Under the pieces are notes generated by a model. It did no database searches and was not told where the DNA came from. It was given only the letters and a program-made list of their open reading frames with translations. A stretch of 64,000 bases of DNA from Echinicola strongylocentroti. Its GTDB lineage: Bacteria > Bacteroidota > Bacteroidia > Cytophagales > Cyclobacteriaceae. Both the position numbers and the translations under genes were made by a program. Below, one piece after another: positions 19,077 to 28,005 of this stretch; position 1 is the stretch's first letter, and each line of letters opens with the position of its first letter. Location of the stretch: NCBI RefSeq assembly GCF_003260975.1, contig NZ_CP030041.1, positions 2,651,001 to 2,715,000 on the forward strand. Reading direction: 5' to 3'.

Positions 19077-20462
19077 ATGGATAAAACATACTTAAGCATG
19101 TCTTTTTGTAAATCATTTCTCTTCTTTTTACTGACTTTTTGTACTTGGCTACTTATGGCTCATCCCCAGCTGAGCCATGCTGCGCCATTTAGACAGGACA
19201 CTACGATTGAAAACCAACCTCGTTTTGGAATATTCAAAAAAGATCATGGGAAGCACAAGGCCACCATAGAAAACACCGTCGAATCCCACAAAGAAATGAA
19301 CCGCGACACTTCGTGGGTAAAAGTAGGGGGAGCACTACGACTCAACACCATCTATGCCATCTACGAAGGACAGACATTCCCGTTAGGCACCAATTCCAGG
19401 AATGAATGGACCTGGGACACCTGGAGGATCAATGTCGATTCTTATTCGGATGGTTTGCAGTTTGCTTTCGAGTACCGTTTTTACCCGACTTTCAACACCC
19501 ATTTTATAAAATACGGGTGGATCGGCTATCGTTTTTCAGAAAAATACAATCTCCAACTGGGCATTACCCAAGTCCCCTTTGGCTTGCTGACCTATGCCTC
19601 ACATAGCTGGTGGTTTCAGATCCCTTATTATCTAGGCTTGGAAGATGACCACCAGATGGGGTTTAATCTGACCCATAACCGAGCAAACTGGACATTTAAC
19701 CTCGCCTATTTCCCATTGTCCGAACCAAGGGGCACCAATGATCCTGCTTTTGGGGAGTATAGCACTGCGCGCTATTCTTACGACGTGGTCCCCATTGACG
19801 GCAACAGCAACATCGAACGCAACCAACTGAACCTAAGGGCCAATTACCACTTGGATGACTGGAAACTAGGAGGGTCATTCCAGGTGATGGAGATTTATAA
19901 CCAACAAACCACCCACAGTGGTAACCAGCTGGCGGCTGCACTCCATGCCGAATGGTCAAATGTACCATGGAATTTTAAAACTGAAATCATCTATTATGGT
20001 TATAACAATGTCCAAGATGATGACGGCAGGTTGCTGAACAGCGTCCAGATGGGGGCTTATGGATTTGGCACCTATGATGTGGCAAGCGAGGCAATGGTAT
20101 ATGTCATTGGTTTGGCGCATGACTTCCCTGTGGACTGGGGGCCTATTTCGAATGTCCAAGTATATAACGACTACAGCTTGATCCAAAAATTTGGGGAGAT
20201 GCCCATCAACGGTGTGCTCACTCCCTTCCAAAAAACACAACAAAATGTCTTGGGAGCCTTGATTACCGCTGGCAAGATCTATACTTACGTGGACGCCGCC
20301 ATGGGCTATAATCACTCCTGGATCAGTGATGCATTTGGCGGAAACTCCATGGGACCGGGCCGAGGCATTGATTATCAGGCACCTGTATCGGACGACAACC
20401 CGATCGACCCTGACCCTGGCTGGAACACCCGAATCAACATTAATATAGGTTACTATTTCTAA
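19077..20462 (+). CDS. Outer-membrane porin-like beta-barrel protein
   Basis: This is a 461-residue exported barrel protein. I took the ATG at 19077; another possible start is Met at 19098. A signal peptide ends near LSHA, followed by a short polar region and then alternating aromatic beta strands rich in W, Y and F, ending in INIGYYF, the terminal Phe signature recognised by the barrel assembly machinery. The conserved segment on LRLNTIYAIYEGQ and the YGWIGYRF strand fit phosphate-selective-porin-like or unassigned Bacteroidota porins. It lies 11 bp before the BCCT transporter gene, so it probably supplies the outer-membrane path for the same solute. Confidence 0.75.
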   Translation: MDKTYLSMSFCKSFLFFLLTFCTWLLMAHPQLSHAAPFRQDTTIENQPRFGIFKKDHGKHKATIENTVESHKEMNRDTSWVKVGGALRLNTIYAIYEGQTFPLGTNSRNEWTWDTWRINVDSYSDGLQFAFEYRFYPTFNTHFIKYGWIGYRFSEKYNLQLGITQVPFGLLTYASHSWWFQIPYYLGLEDDHQMGFNLTHNRANWTFNLAYFPLSEPRGTNDPAFGEYSTARYSYDVVPIDGNSNIERNQLNLRANYHLDDWKLGGSFQVMEIYNQQTTHSGNQLAAALHAEWSNVPWNFKTEIIYYGYNNVQDDDGRLLNSVQMGAYGFGTYDVASEAMVYVIGLAHDFPVDWGPISNVQVYNDYSLIQKFGEMPINGVLTPFQKTQQNVLGALITAGKIYTYVDAAMGYNHSWISDAFGGNSMGPGRGIDYQAPVSDDNPIDPDPGWNTRININIGYYF

Positions 20463-20473
20463 ACACCTTTTCT

Positions 20474-22063
20474 ATGCTAAAAAAATATTTTGATGTACAC
20501 GCGCCTGTTTTTTGGCCCGCCTCTATACTGATCATTGTCTTCATTACCGTGACATTGGTCGTAGGAGAGCCAATGGAAAAAGCATTTGATGCGGTGAAGT
20601 TTTTTATCACGGACAAAACGGGGTGGCTATTTATCATCGCCATCAATATTTTCATTGTGTTCTGCTTCTACCTGGCCTTTAGTAAATACGGCAACATACG
20701 ACTTGGCGGCAAAGATGCAGAAACGGAGTTTTCCACCTCCGCTTGGTTCGCTATGCTCTTCAGTGCCGGGATGGGTATTGGCTTATTGTTTTGGGGGGTG
20801 GCAGAGCCAGTTTCCCATTACGCCAAGCCTCCTTATGGGGAGCCCTTTAGCATTGCCTCAGCCCAACGGGGCATGAACCTTACTTTTCTGCACTGGGGAT
20901 TTCACGCTTGGGCCATCTATGCGGTCGTGGCCCTTTCACTGGCCTTCTTTACCTTTAACAGAAAACTTCCATTGACCATCCGCTCGATCTTTTACCCCAT
21001 TTTGGGTGATCGCATCCACGGGTGGATCGGAGATGTCATCGATGTCATGGCGGTACTGGCGACTTTATTTGGCTTGGCCACTTCCTTGGGCTTTGGGGTG
21101 AGACAGATTAATGGTGGTCTAAATTATCTCTTCGGAATAGATATTTCAGTGACCGTTCAGGTCTTGCTGATCTGTGGTATCACACTCATGGCTACGGCCT
21201 CGGTATTTTCAGGCTTGGACAAAGGTGTGCGCTTCCTTAGTGAGTGGAACGTCCGAATTGCCGCCGCCCTGTTGATTTTCGTACTCATAGCCGGGCCCAC
21301 CGTGTATATTATGAGAGGTTTTGTCCAGAATCTTGGAAATTACCTAAACCAATTTATCGCTGTATCCACTTGGACGGAAGCCTATCGTGACAATGAATGG
21401 CAAGGAACCTGGACCATATTTTACTGGGCTTGGTGGGTTTCCTGGTCCCCTTTTGTGGGCATGTTTATCGCCCGTATCTCCAAAGGAAGGACCATCAGGG
21501 AGTTTATTTTAGGCGTACTTTTGGTGCCTGCCTTATTGACGTTCTTCTGGCTTACCGCCATGGGAGGAAGTGCCATCTTTATGGACATGCAAAATGAAAC
21601 ACACGACTTTGCCAGTGCCATCATCAAGGATGAATCCACCGCCTTATTTGTATTTCTACATGAATTTCCGTTCAGCACACTTGGTTCTGGCATCGGAGTG
21701 TTATTGGTCATGAGCTTCTTTGTCACTTCTTCTGATTCCGGTTCATTAGTGATCGATAGCATCACGGCGGGAGGAAAACTAGATGCTCCGGTAGGACAGC
21801 GCATCTTTTGGGCACTTACAGAAGGGGCTGTGGCAGCCGTTTTGCTGATCGGCGGCGGGCTGACAGCGCTCCAGACGGCCACTATTACTACGGGGCTGCC
21901 GTTTTTGATCGTTCTTCTTATTATGTGCTATAGCCTCTTTAGGGGATTACAGAAAGAACACGCTCGAAAAGAAGCCCTCAAACAGGATATCAACAGGAAA
22001 AATTACGAGAAGAACCTCACCGAAATCATCAAAAAGAACCTCCCTAAAGACACGCCAAAATGA
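20474..22063 (+). CDS. BCCT-family transporter (betaine/choline/carnitine type)
   Basis: This 529-residue inner-membrane protein has twelve predicted helices and should import a quaternary-ammonium compound such as glycine betaine or choline. The family signature is clear at residues 312-334 (GTWTIFYWAWWVSWSPFVGM). The glycine-rich helix carries AGMGIG (98-103), the form linked to sodium coupling in BetP, so sodium symport is likely. The C-terminus is charged and short, without the long regulatory tail of osmosensing members. It is in an operon with the porin (11 bp upstream) and a universal stress protein that overlaps its stop codon by 4 bp. Confidence 0.93.
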   Translation: MLKKYFDVHAPVFWPASILIIVFITVTLVVGEPMEKAFDAVKFFITDKTGWLFIIAINIFIVFCFYLAFSKYGNIRLGGKDAETEFSTSAWFAMLFSAGMGIGLLFWGVAEPVSHYAKPPYGEPFSIASAQRGMNLTFLHWGFHAWAIYAVVALSLAFFTFNRKLPLTIRSIFYPILGDRIHGWIGDVIDVMAVLATLFGLATSLGFGVRQINGGLNYLFGIDISVTVQVLLICGITLMATASVFSGLDKGVRFLSEWNVRIAAALLIFVLIAGPTVYIMRGFVQNLGNYLNQFIAVSTWTEAYRDNEWQGTWTIFYWAWWVSWSPFVGMFIARISKGRTIREFILGVLLVPALLTFFWLTAMGGSAIFMDMQNETHDFASAIIKDESTALFVFLHEFPFSTLGSGIGVLLVMSFFVTSSDSGSLVIDSITAGGKLDAPVGQRIFWALTEGAVAAVLLIGGGLTALQTATITTGLPFLIVLLIMCYSLFRGLQKEHARKEALKQDINRKNYEKNLTEIIKKNLPKDTPK

Positions 22064-22917
22064 AAAACTTAAAAAACATAGCACTATGTGTCGACCTGAC
22101 CGATATGGACAGCTTACTATTGAACTACATCAAAAAGCTGGATGATGCCTTTGAGTTCAATAGCCTGACTGTCCTCCACCTTATCGAACTGGAGGAGTTT
22201 TCGGATAACATCCAGTCGCTCCTGCCAAACTTGGGAAAAAGCATCATTCAAGTGCTCGAATCTGAAATCCAGGAAAAGGTAGACAGTGTATTTGACAGCA
22301 ACCCAAATATCAACATTCATGTACACAGTGGTGGCAATGTAGAGGATTTTGCAAATTATATTGACAGCCAAAAATTCGACCTGCTGCTAATGGGCAAAAA
22401 AAGCAGCCACTTCGGCGCCGGTATCCTTAGCGGCAGGGTGGCCCGATTGACGTCATGTGACACCTTATTCCTTCCAGAGATCGCTGTCCCCTCTTTTGAC
22501 AACATCTCCTTGGCATTGGACTTTAGTTCGTATTCTGAAAAACTTCTTCAGCTAGGGACCAATTTATCCAAAAAAGTCCATGGCAAACTTCACCCAATTC
22601 ATGTCATTAAGGTTGGGATTCAATATTTTCCCTACATCAAAAATTACAATAAGATCAGTGAGGAGCTGGAGAAAGAAGCCTTAAAATCCTATAAAAAACT
22701 ACAAAAACAGTATGGACTGTCCAGTCCCCTGACCATTATCAAGGACAATGAACAACACATCAGCCGGCTAATTTATAATAATGCCGTGCTTACTTCAGCA
22801 AACCTGATCCTTGTGGGAAACAAAGGAAAAAAAGATGAAGGAGACCTTCTGATCGGCAGTGTAGCAGAACAACTGATCGCCTATGACAAAAATCTCCCTG
22901 TATGGATAGTCAAATAA
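22060..22917 (+). CDS. Universal stress protein with two UspA domains
   Basis: This 285-residue cytoplasmic protein contains two tandem UspA folds (about 1-140 and 145-285). The second half ends with an ATP-binding-type motif GNKGKKDEGDLLIGS, that is G-x2-G-x9-GS. The start ATG overlaps the stop of the BCCT gene (ATGA), so translation is coupled. Usp proteins fused to or encoded beside secondary transporters often act as regulators of them, which suggests that this one responds to solute or energy status and modulates the transporter; this is an inference. Confidence 0.88.
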   Translation: MKNLKNIALCVDLTDMDSLLLNYIKKLDDAFEFNSLTVLHLIELEEFSDNIQSLLPNLGKSIIQVLESEIQEKVDSVFDSNPNINIHVHSGGNVEDFANYIDSQKFDLLLMGKKSSHFGAGILSGRVARLTSCDTLFLPEIAVPSFDNISLALDFSSYSEKLLQLGTNLSKKVHGKLHPIHVIKVGIQYFPYIKNYNKISEELEKEALKSYKKLQKQYGLSSPLTIIKDNEQHISRLIYNNAVLTSANLILVGNKGKKDEGDLLIGSVAEQLIAYDKNLPVWIVK

Positions 22918-22944
22918 AAAAGCCCCTTAATCGGGGCTTTTCTT
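22916..22944. terminator. Bidirectional terminator between Usp and UPF0158 genes
   Basis: AAAGCCCC (22919-22926) pairs with GGGGCTTT (22933-22940), flanked by A-runs on one side and T on the other. The two genes converge here and share it. Confidence 0.85.
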
Positions 22945-23386
22945 AATCTTCTTCAAGGGTATTATAGCTATCTACTTGCTCCATCACCCAGTCCTTGTAT
23001 TTTTGGACGCGATAATCCAACCATTTCTGCTTGTAATTATTGGACTCTTCAATCAGGAAAGTAAACCTTTCCATGGCCTTGCTCTTGGTCAGTGCATCAT
23101 ATAAGTCCTCCTGAAAGGATCTATTATCCACAAACCGTTCGGTAAATTGCTCCATAATCAATGACTCCTGAGCAGGCTCCATTTTAATGAACTCCGCGTA
23201 ATTCATTGGGTCCGCATCAACCTCATCCAACAAGTCCTCTTCCTCAGTGGTCAAATTCTCATTAAAATTCTCTTCTTCATCAGGGAGATGGTGAATGATT
23301 TTTTTATCTTCCTGATAATAGCAAACCTTGCCTTTCAATAAATAATTGGCAATCGTGTCAATCTCTTTTTCTGTTAGTTTAAGCAT
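22943..23386 (-). CDS. UPF0158 family protein
   Basis: A 147-residue acidic soluble protein. The order of motifs, EFIKMEP, then a helix with MEQFTERFVDN, DLYDALTKSKAMERFTFLIEES and the end KWLDYRVQKYKDWV, fits the UPF0158 family, whose function is not established. The central region (about 35-60) is strongly acidic. It converges on the Usp gene and shares its terminator. There is no obvious link with the neighbours. Confidence 0.7.
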   Translation of the reverse strand: MLKLTEKEIDTIANYLLKGKVCYYQEDKKIIHHLPDEEENFNENLTTEEEDLLDEVDADPMNYAEFIKMEPAQESLIMEQFTERFVDNRSFQEDLYDALTKSKAMERFTFLIEESNNYKQKWLDYRVQKYKDWVMEQVDSYNTLEED

Positions 23387-23604
23387 TGGTTTATGTATGT
23401 GAAACTAAATTTGTTAGAAAAATAATTAATGGTGCATAAAAATCAAATTAGGATCAGCTTCATTTAGGATTAATTTTGACCCTCGCTCCTAACATTCACA
23501 ACAAAGTTTGGAGAAAATCGCCTGACAACAGCCCTGAAGGCACAAAAAAGAATATTTTAGCTGCTTTTTTTACTTTAAAAAAAGATTTCTTTTTCTCGCT
23601 TAAT

Positions 23605-25344
23605 TTACCCAGTGCTTACCTTGCCCACGCGGTCCACGATCTTGTGGACAATCTGGTCCAACTCAACACATGAAGCCTCTATTTCTTCCAAAAACTTGGC
23701 GTCCACCTCTTCATCCACCCCAAATCCTTTGACACATTCCACCAAGCCCATCAACCGTGACAACGGCGCCCTAAACTCATGGGACTGCATCCATGTGATC
23801 GCGCTCAGCTCTTGGTTTTGACGCTCTATTTTCTCGATATAGGACTTGATTTTAGTCAGGTCCTGCATGGTACCTACCATTCTTGTGGCTACGCCCTTTT
23901 CATTATAGATCACAAAGCCTTTGTCAAAAACATGGGCATAACTTCCATCATTTTTTTGGTACCTGTATTCCACTTCCCACCGGCTCTTCTTTTTGGACAG
24001 GACATGTTGCTCCATTCCTTTCAGCACACGCTCCCGGTCATCTGAATGGATACGGTCTACCCAATGCTCTATTGAACTGGTTCCACTGGCCAACTTATAC
24101 CCAAACAACCCTTCATAATTTTCATTCCAATAGATACTTTTGCTTTCAAAAGACCATTCCCAAACAGCTTCATCCGAGGCTTTTGCCACAAAATCATACC
24201 GCATATCTATCATTTTTATCACATGATTGGCCTGTTGGAGCGCCGTAATATCATTAAAAATAATCAAGGTGCCACGCTTCCCCCTACTATAATAAAATGT
24301 ACTCGCCCTAAACAACACCTGCAATTGCTTTCCGTCTTTGGCCATCAATTGGGCACTACCACTTTCCCTGTCTTTATTAGCGAGTTGGCTATTTACATTC
24401 TTCAGGAAATTTTGGTACTTGGCTTCAGAGTCAAAAAAAACAGGCAAACTACCAAAATCTCCTTTATGCTTGTCCACATCAAAGAGCTCACATGCGCTCG
24501 GGTTAAGATAGATGATCTTATTTTCAGGAGAAAGCACCATCATACCATTCTCGATTTGCTTCACGATCTTCCCTGCCGCAATGTACGAGGAGACATCAAA
24601 CAGCTTGTATTTTCTCAATGCAATCACCGCAGCCACCGAAAAACTGGTCAGTGTAGTGGAAGTCACAGGAATATCCGTTAGTCCCTGTGAAGAAAAGTAA
24701 AATTGCGTCACCACTCCCTGTATCACTGGCAATACAGCCCCCAAAAACAATACTAATATCTGCCTCTTCATGATCGGAGAATGACGTTTGTCAAAAGCAG
24801 AATAGAGCAGCACTGCCAAGCCCATCATCGCCAGTAAAGCCACCCAACCACGGCTGTGTAAATCATAAGACCCCGGACGTACTCCAGTAATGTACCCCCA
24901 GTTTTCGTCATAACTAAGGATCACTTCGTCCAAATTAGCCAAATAAACCACATACAACACTGCCGAGATGCCATAGATAGCAATGAGAAAAAAACGGCTC
25001 TTGATAAAAGGTTGATCAGTATAATAGCTCACAAAATGCAGGATTACCGCTCCAATAAACATCCATCCGAAATCCAACGAGCGAGAGATGTGACATGCCA
25101 TATCATAATCGATATTAAGCCGCATCAAAGTATCCTGTAGTTGCCACACAACCAATGACACTACAAACAGCAGAAAAATATTGGTTTCTCTATTACTGGG
25201 ATAGATCCAAAATATATAACCAAAGATCGCCACATTGAACAATGCGGGGATCAGTGAAATGGCAATATAAAACAGGTTTATATCTTCAAACATACAAAGT
25301 AGGGCAAGTGAGTAGTTAAGTGTGTCGTTAATCTTGCCGGGCAA
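23605..25344 (-). CDS. 7TM-PAS sensor with HisKA helix but no ATPase domain
   Basis: This 579-residue membrane protein has a seven-helix N-terminal sensor (about 20-245, like 7TM-HisKin), a first PAS domain (about 255-370), a second PAS/PAC domain (about 380-500) and a C-terminal dimerisation helix pair with the phospho-acceptor-like SHEFRAPL (H522). The protein stops at residue 579, with no HATPase_c domain; downstream DNA does not encode one in any frame I can follow. Similar ATPase-less HisKA-like proteins occur in Bacteroidota. It could be phosphorylated by another kinase or act as a scaffold. Met18 (25293) is an alternative start. No response regulator is nearby. Confidence 0.75.
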   Translation of the reverse strand: MPGKINDTLNYSLALLCMFEDINLFYIAISLIPALFNVAIFGYIFWIYPSNRETNIFLLFVVSLVVWQLQDTLMRLNIDYDMACHISRSLDFGWMFIGAVILHFVSYYTDQPFIKSRFFLIAIYGISAVLYVVYLANLDEVILSYDENWGYITGVRPGSYDLHSRGWVALLAMMGLAVLLYSAFDKRHSPIMKRQILVLFLGAVLPVIQGVVTQFYFSSQGLTDIPVTSTTLTSFSVAAVIALRKYKLFDVSSYIAAGKIVKQIENGMMVLSPENKIIYLNPSACELFDVDKHKGDFGSLPVFFDSEAKYQNFLKNVNSQLANKDRESGSAQLMAKDGKQLQVLFRASTFYYSRGKRGTLIIFNDITALQQANHVIKMIDMRYDFVAKASDEAVWEWSFESKSIYWNENYEGLFGYKLASGTSSIEHWVDRIHSDDRERVLKGMEQHVLSKKKSRWEVEYRYQKNDGSYAHVFDKGFVIYNEKGVATRMVGTMQDLTKIKSYIEKIERQNQELSAITWMQSHEFRAPLSRLMGLVECVKGFGVDEEVDAKFLEEIEASCVELDQIVHKIVDRVGKVSTG

Positions 25345-25567
25345 ATCCCCTACAACAAATCAAACGCACAATCATACCTTAAATATACTTTTTTGCGTAT
25401 TACATACACAATTATTCCTCACAAACGTTCAAAAAATCAAGAAATATTTCAGTAAAATAGATGAATAAACCTATAACCTAATCACAGTACGTATTATATG
25501 CTTGTTTTACCAGCAGATTAGGTGTCAAGCTGTATATCCGGGGAATTTTCGACACCCTTCCTTAAAC

Positions 25568-26360
25568 CCGGTTTAAATGCCGTTTAGTTAAGGGCATTTC
25601 CTCCTTTTCATATACCTAAAAGTCTTTTTTTTGATTGACTTTGGCTGGGGAAACCTGATCATCTTGGTGGATTTTATCCTTTTCCTTTTTTCCATTGATG
25701 AAAAAAGAAAGAAAAAAATCTAGGCCGGTGGTATGCCTTTTAAAATGGAACATGGATTTACCCTGCGACCGAGATCCGTCACCCATTTTAATTTCCACCC
25801 GATGGCTACGACCTAAAAGTGAGTGGGTCTCGCTGTTCCACGACGCGAGCCAACTCACTTTCTTAACGGCCTCCACCATCGGCTGGAAAACAGGCATACC
25901 AAGGGCCGTAATTAAGGAAGCGATACCTTTTTTGGCTCAGGAGGACTTATAGTTCTCGCTCAACTTGGTTACTTAAGAAAATATACCACTACATGGAATA
26001 ATGATGATAATTTATCCATAAGAAACTTATTAATCGGATCCGCCTTGCAGGTATTGGGCGTTAAGAAATTAAAAAGCGGGTGGGCAAAAAGGCAGGCTTG
26101 TTTGACGAAATACTAGCCAAAAAGAATGTTGGCTGCTAGAAAAGGAGGAGTTTGCCTGCATGAGGGAAGGTTTTAATTTTAGGCCAATAGATGCACAGCG
26201 GCGGGGTTTTTTGGTTACTTTTTTGACCTGAAGCAAAAAAGTAACAAAGGTAAAGGGATGAAAAACACCTAGGAATTTAGCTAGAAAAATAACTGCCCAA
26301 GGAAAAAATATAGAACCCATATTTTCCAGATACACACTAACTAAACGGCATTGAACCCGG
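25568..26360. repeat. 793-bp stretch bounded by 23-bp inverted repeats
   Basis: The left end (25568-25590, containing ATGCCGTTTAGTTA) and the right end (26338-26360, containing TAACTAAACGGCAT) match in inverted orientation at 21 of 23 positions. No transposase is encoded inside. It could be a non-autonomous element or the remains of one. Confidence 0.55.
26214..26245. repeat. Perfect 12-bp hairpin GTTACTTTTTTG / CAAAAAAGTAAC
   Basis: The arms at 26214-26225 and 26234-26245 are exact complements around an 8-nt loop. Sequences of this kind are scattered through many Bacteroidota genomes and give rise to a spurious minus-strand frame here (26069-26335). Confidence 0.6.
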
Positions 26361-26424
26361 TTTATGCATTAGGAATCGTGATGAGGTTTGAAACTACAAG
26401 AAAATCAGGCTGTTTGGAGATTGA

Positions 26425-26526
26425 GGCATAGCACCGCTATGGTGAAATCGAAAACAGCAGCGAAGCGACTGATTTTGAAGTAGGTTCATACCGCAATAGA
26501 TAGGCTAATGCATATTCCGGGTTTAA
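26425..26526 (+). repeat. Dispersed repeat family C, copy 3
   Basis: This partial copy has CGCTATGG, GAAGCGACTGATTTT, CGCAATAGATAGGCTAATG and the end CATATTCCGGGTTTAA, matching 1730-1868. Confidence 0.6.
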
Positions 26527-26619
26527 GAAAAAAATCAGCGCAAATCATACTCATCTGCGCCAGCAGTGTTTTATTAGTGCTCCCCCTACTTTTCAGCTTG
26601 ATTCCACATTGGGTATGAC

Positions 26620-26655
26620 AAAAAAACCATCCGCTATAAAACGGATGGTTTTTTG
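26620..26655 (-). terminator. Terminator of galE region
   Basis: A 13-bp perfect stem (aaaaaaccatccg 26621-26633, cggatggtttttt 26642-26654) with an 8-nt loop and T-run on the minus strand, about 110 bp after the galE stop. Confidence 0.8.
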
Positions 26656-26762
26656 ATTAATAAACCCCTAATTAAAATTATAATTATAGCCTAAAACTAA
26701 TAGAATTTTCTGATAATACCGTCCTGTACCATCTTGTATATTAGTTTTTTGGAGTATAACGA

Positions 26763-27776
26763 CTATTTCTCTAAGCTGACCTGCCAGTTCCAGGCATCCC
26801 TCAATGCTTCCTCCAATCCAAACTGCGGTGTCCAACCAAGGACTTTGGAAACCTTATCGGTATTTGCCCACACTTTTTCTATGTCTCCCGATCTTCTTGG
26901 GCCTATTTCATAATTCAGTGTTTTTCCACTTACTTTTTCAAACACCTTGACCACTTCCATGACCGAGTTACCGTTTCCTGTGCCCACATTGAACAAGTCG
27001 AAAAAGGTATCCTGCTGGTTTTCCAAGTATTGAATAGATTTCACATGGGCATCAGCCAGATCCATCACATGGATATAATCCCTGATACAAGTTCCGTCAG
27101 GAGTGTCATAATCATCTCCAAAGACGGTGATTTTTTCACGGATGCCGGCCCCTGTCTGAGTGACAAAAGGCACCAAATTAGCAGGGACCCCCAAAGGCAG
27201 CTCGCCGATAAGCGAAGAAGGATGGGCTCCAATAGGATTAAAGTAGCGAAGCGCCACTACTCTGGCTGCAGCCCCACTTTTTACATGATCCGTTAAAATG
27301 TCCTCGCATATCTTCTTGGTATTTCCGTATGGGCTCTCAGCGTCTTTTCTGGGAGTGGACTCCTTGACAGGAAGCTCGTCAGGCTGACCGTACACGGTAC
27401 AGGAAGAAGAAAAAACAATGTCCTTGACACCAAATGTCTTCATGGTCTCCAACAGGACAATCAATGAATTGATGTTATTGCTGTAATAGGTCAGTGGAAT
27501 TTGGGTGCTTTCTCCTACTGCCTTGGAAGCTGCAAAGTGAATGACCCCTTTAAGACTGTTTTCCTTGAAGACACCATGCATAAACTCACGGTCATTGCAG
27601 TCCCCTTCATAGTGCTTAACTTTTTTTCCTAAGATTTTTTCAAGTCCAGCAAGCACATCTTGGTTGGAGTTTGAAAAATTGTCAACGATAATAGGTTCAT
27701 AACCGGCGTTAACGAGCGCTACTGCGGTGTGCGAACCGATGTACCCCGCTCCACCTGTAATTAAGATTTGCTGCAT
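26763..27776 (-). CDS. galE: UDP-glucose 4-epimerase
   Basis: This 337-residue short-chain dehydrogenase interconverts UDP-glucose and UDP-galactose, feeding galactose metabolism and surface polysaccharides. The NAD-binding GGAGYIGS is at 8-15, the catalytic serine at 124-125 (FSSSCTVYG), and the YxxxK pair at Y150 and K154 (SPYGNTKK). Length is standard. It is a single-gene unit with a promoter about 52 bp upstream and a strong terminator. I see no polysaccharide cluster beside it. Confidence 0.95.
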   Translation of the reverse strand: MQQILITGGAGYIGSHTAVALVNAGYEPIIVDNFSNSNQDVLAGLEKILGKKVKHYEGDCNDREFMHGVFKENSLKGVIHFAASKAVGESTQIPLTYYSNNINSLIVLLETMKTFGVKDIVFSSSCTVYGQPDELPVKESTPRKDAESPYGNTKKICEDILTDHVKSGAAARVVALRYFNPIGAHPSSLIGELPLGVPANLVPFVTQTGAGIREKITVFGDDYDTPDGTCIRDYIHVMDLADAHVKSIQYLENQQDTFFDLFNVGTGNGNSVMEVVKVFEKVSGKTLNYEIGPRRSGDIEKVWANTDKVSKVLGWTPQFGLEEALRDAWNWQVSLEK

Positions 27777-27827
27777 GAAATTATAGTTATTTTACTAGGG
27801 TTAATAGCATATCAAGTGATGTGAAGA

Positions 27828-27835
27828 CAAATATA
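27828..27835 (-). promoter_or_regulatory. -7 box of galE (TATATTTG)
   Basis: On the minus strand TATATTTG fits the Bacteroidota TAnnTTTG box exactly and lies 52 bp before the ATG. No clear -33 TTTG is seen. Confidence 0.5.
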
Positions 27836-28005
27836 AATTAATCCATTCAGGCATGAAATTTTTGGCCCTTTTTAATGGGTAAAAACTAAATTTTACACAG
27901 GAAGTTAATATCTTACAAAAGGTAAAGACAGCCGGATACTACCAATGTTGATTTTTTCGGCTTCGCCAATGTGAAGAATACAACCCAAATAACAAAAGTA
28001 ACTAC

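Larger units (their letters stand above)
25345..26762. other. 1.4-kb gene-free region made of repeats
   Basis: This gap contains an inverted-repeat-bounded stretch (25568-26360), a 12-bp perfect hairpin at 26214-26245, a copy of repeat family C (26425-26526) and the galE terminator. Short open frames occur on both strands, but none has protein-like features. It is probably decayed mobile or repetitive DNA. Confidence 0.7.

Noticed and set aside
18886..19077. 63-residue frame before the porin
   Set aside because: It is AT-rich, lies in the probable promoter region of the porin operon and has no family words.
25616..25952. Overlapping short open frames on both strands (93 and 85 residues)
   Set aside because: They overlap head-on, run through repeat sequence within the inverted-repeat stretch and show no signal, domain or family words.
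26069..26335. 88-residue minus-strand frame with FTFVTFLLQVKKVTKK
   Set aside because: It is the translation of a dispersed hairpin repeat that gives such spurious proteins in many Bacteroidota annotations.
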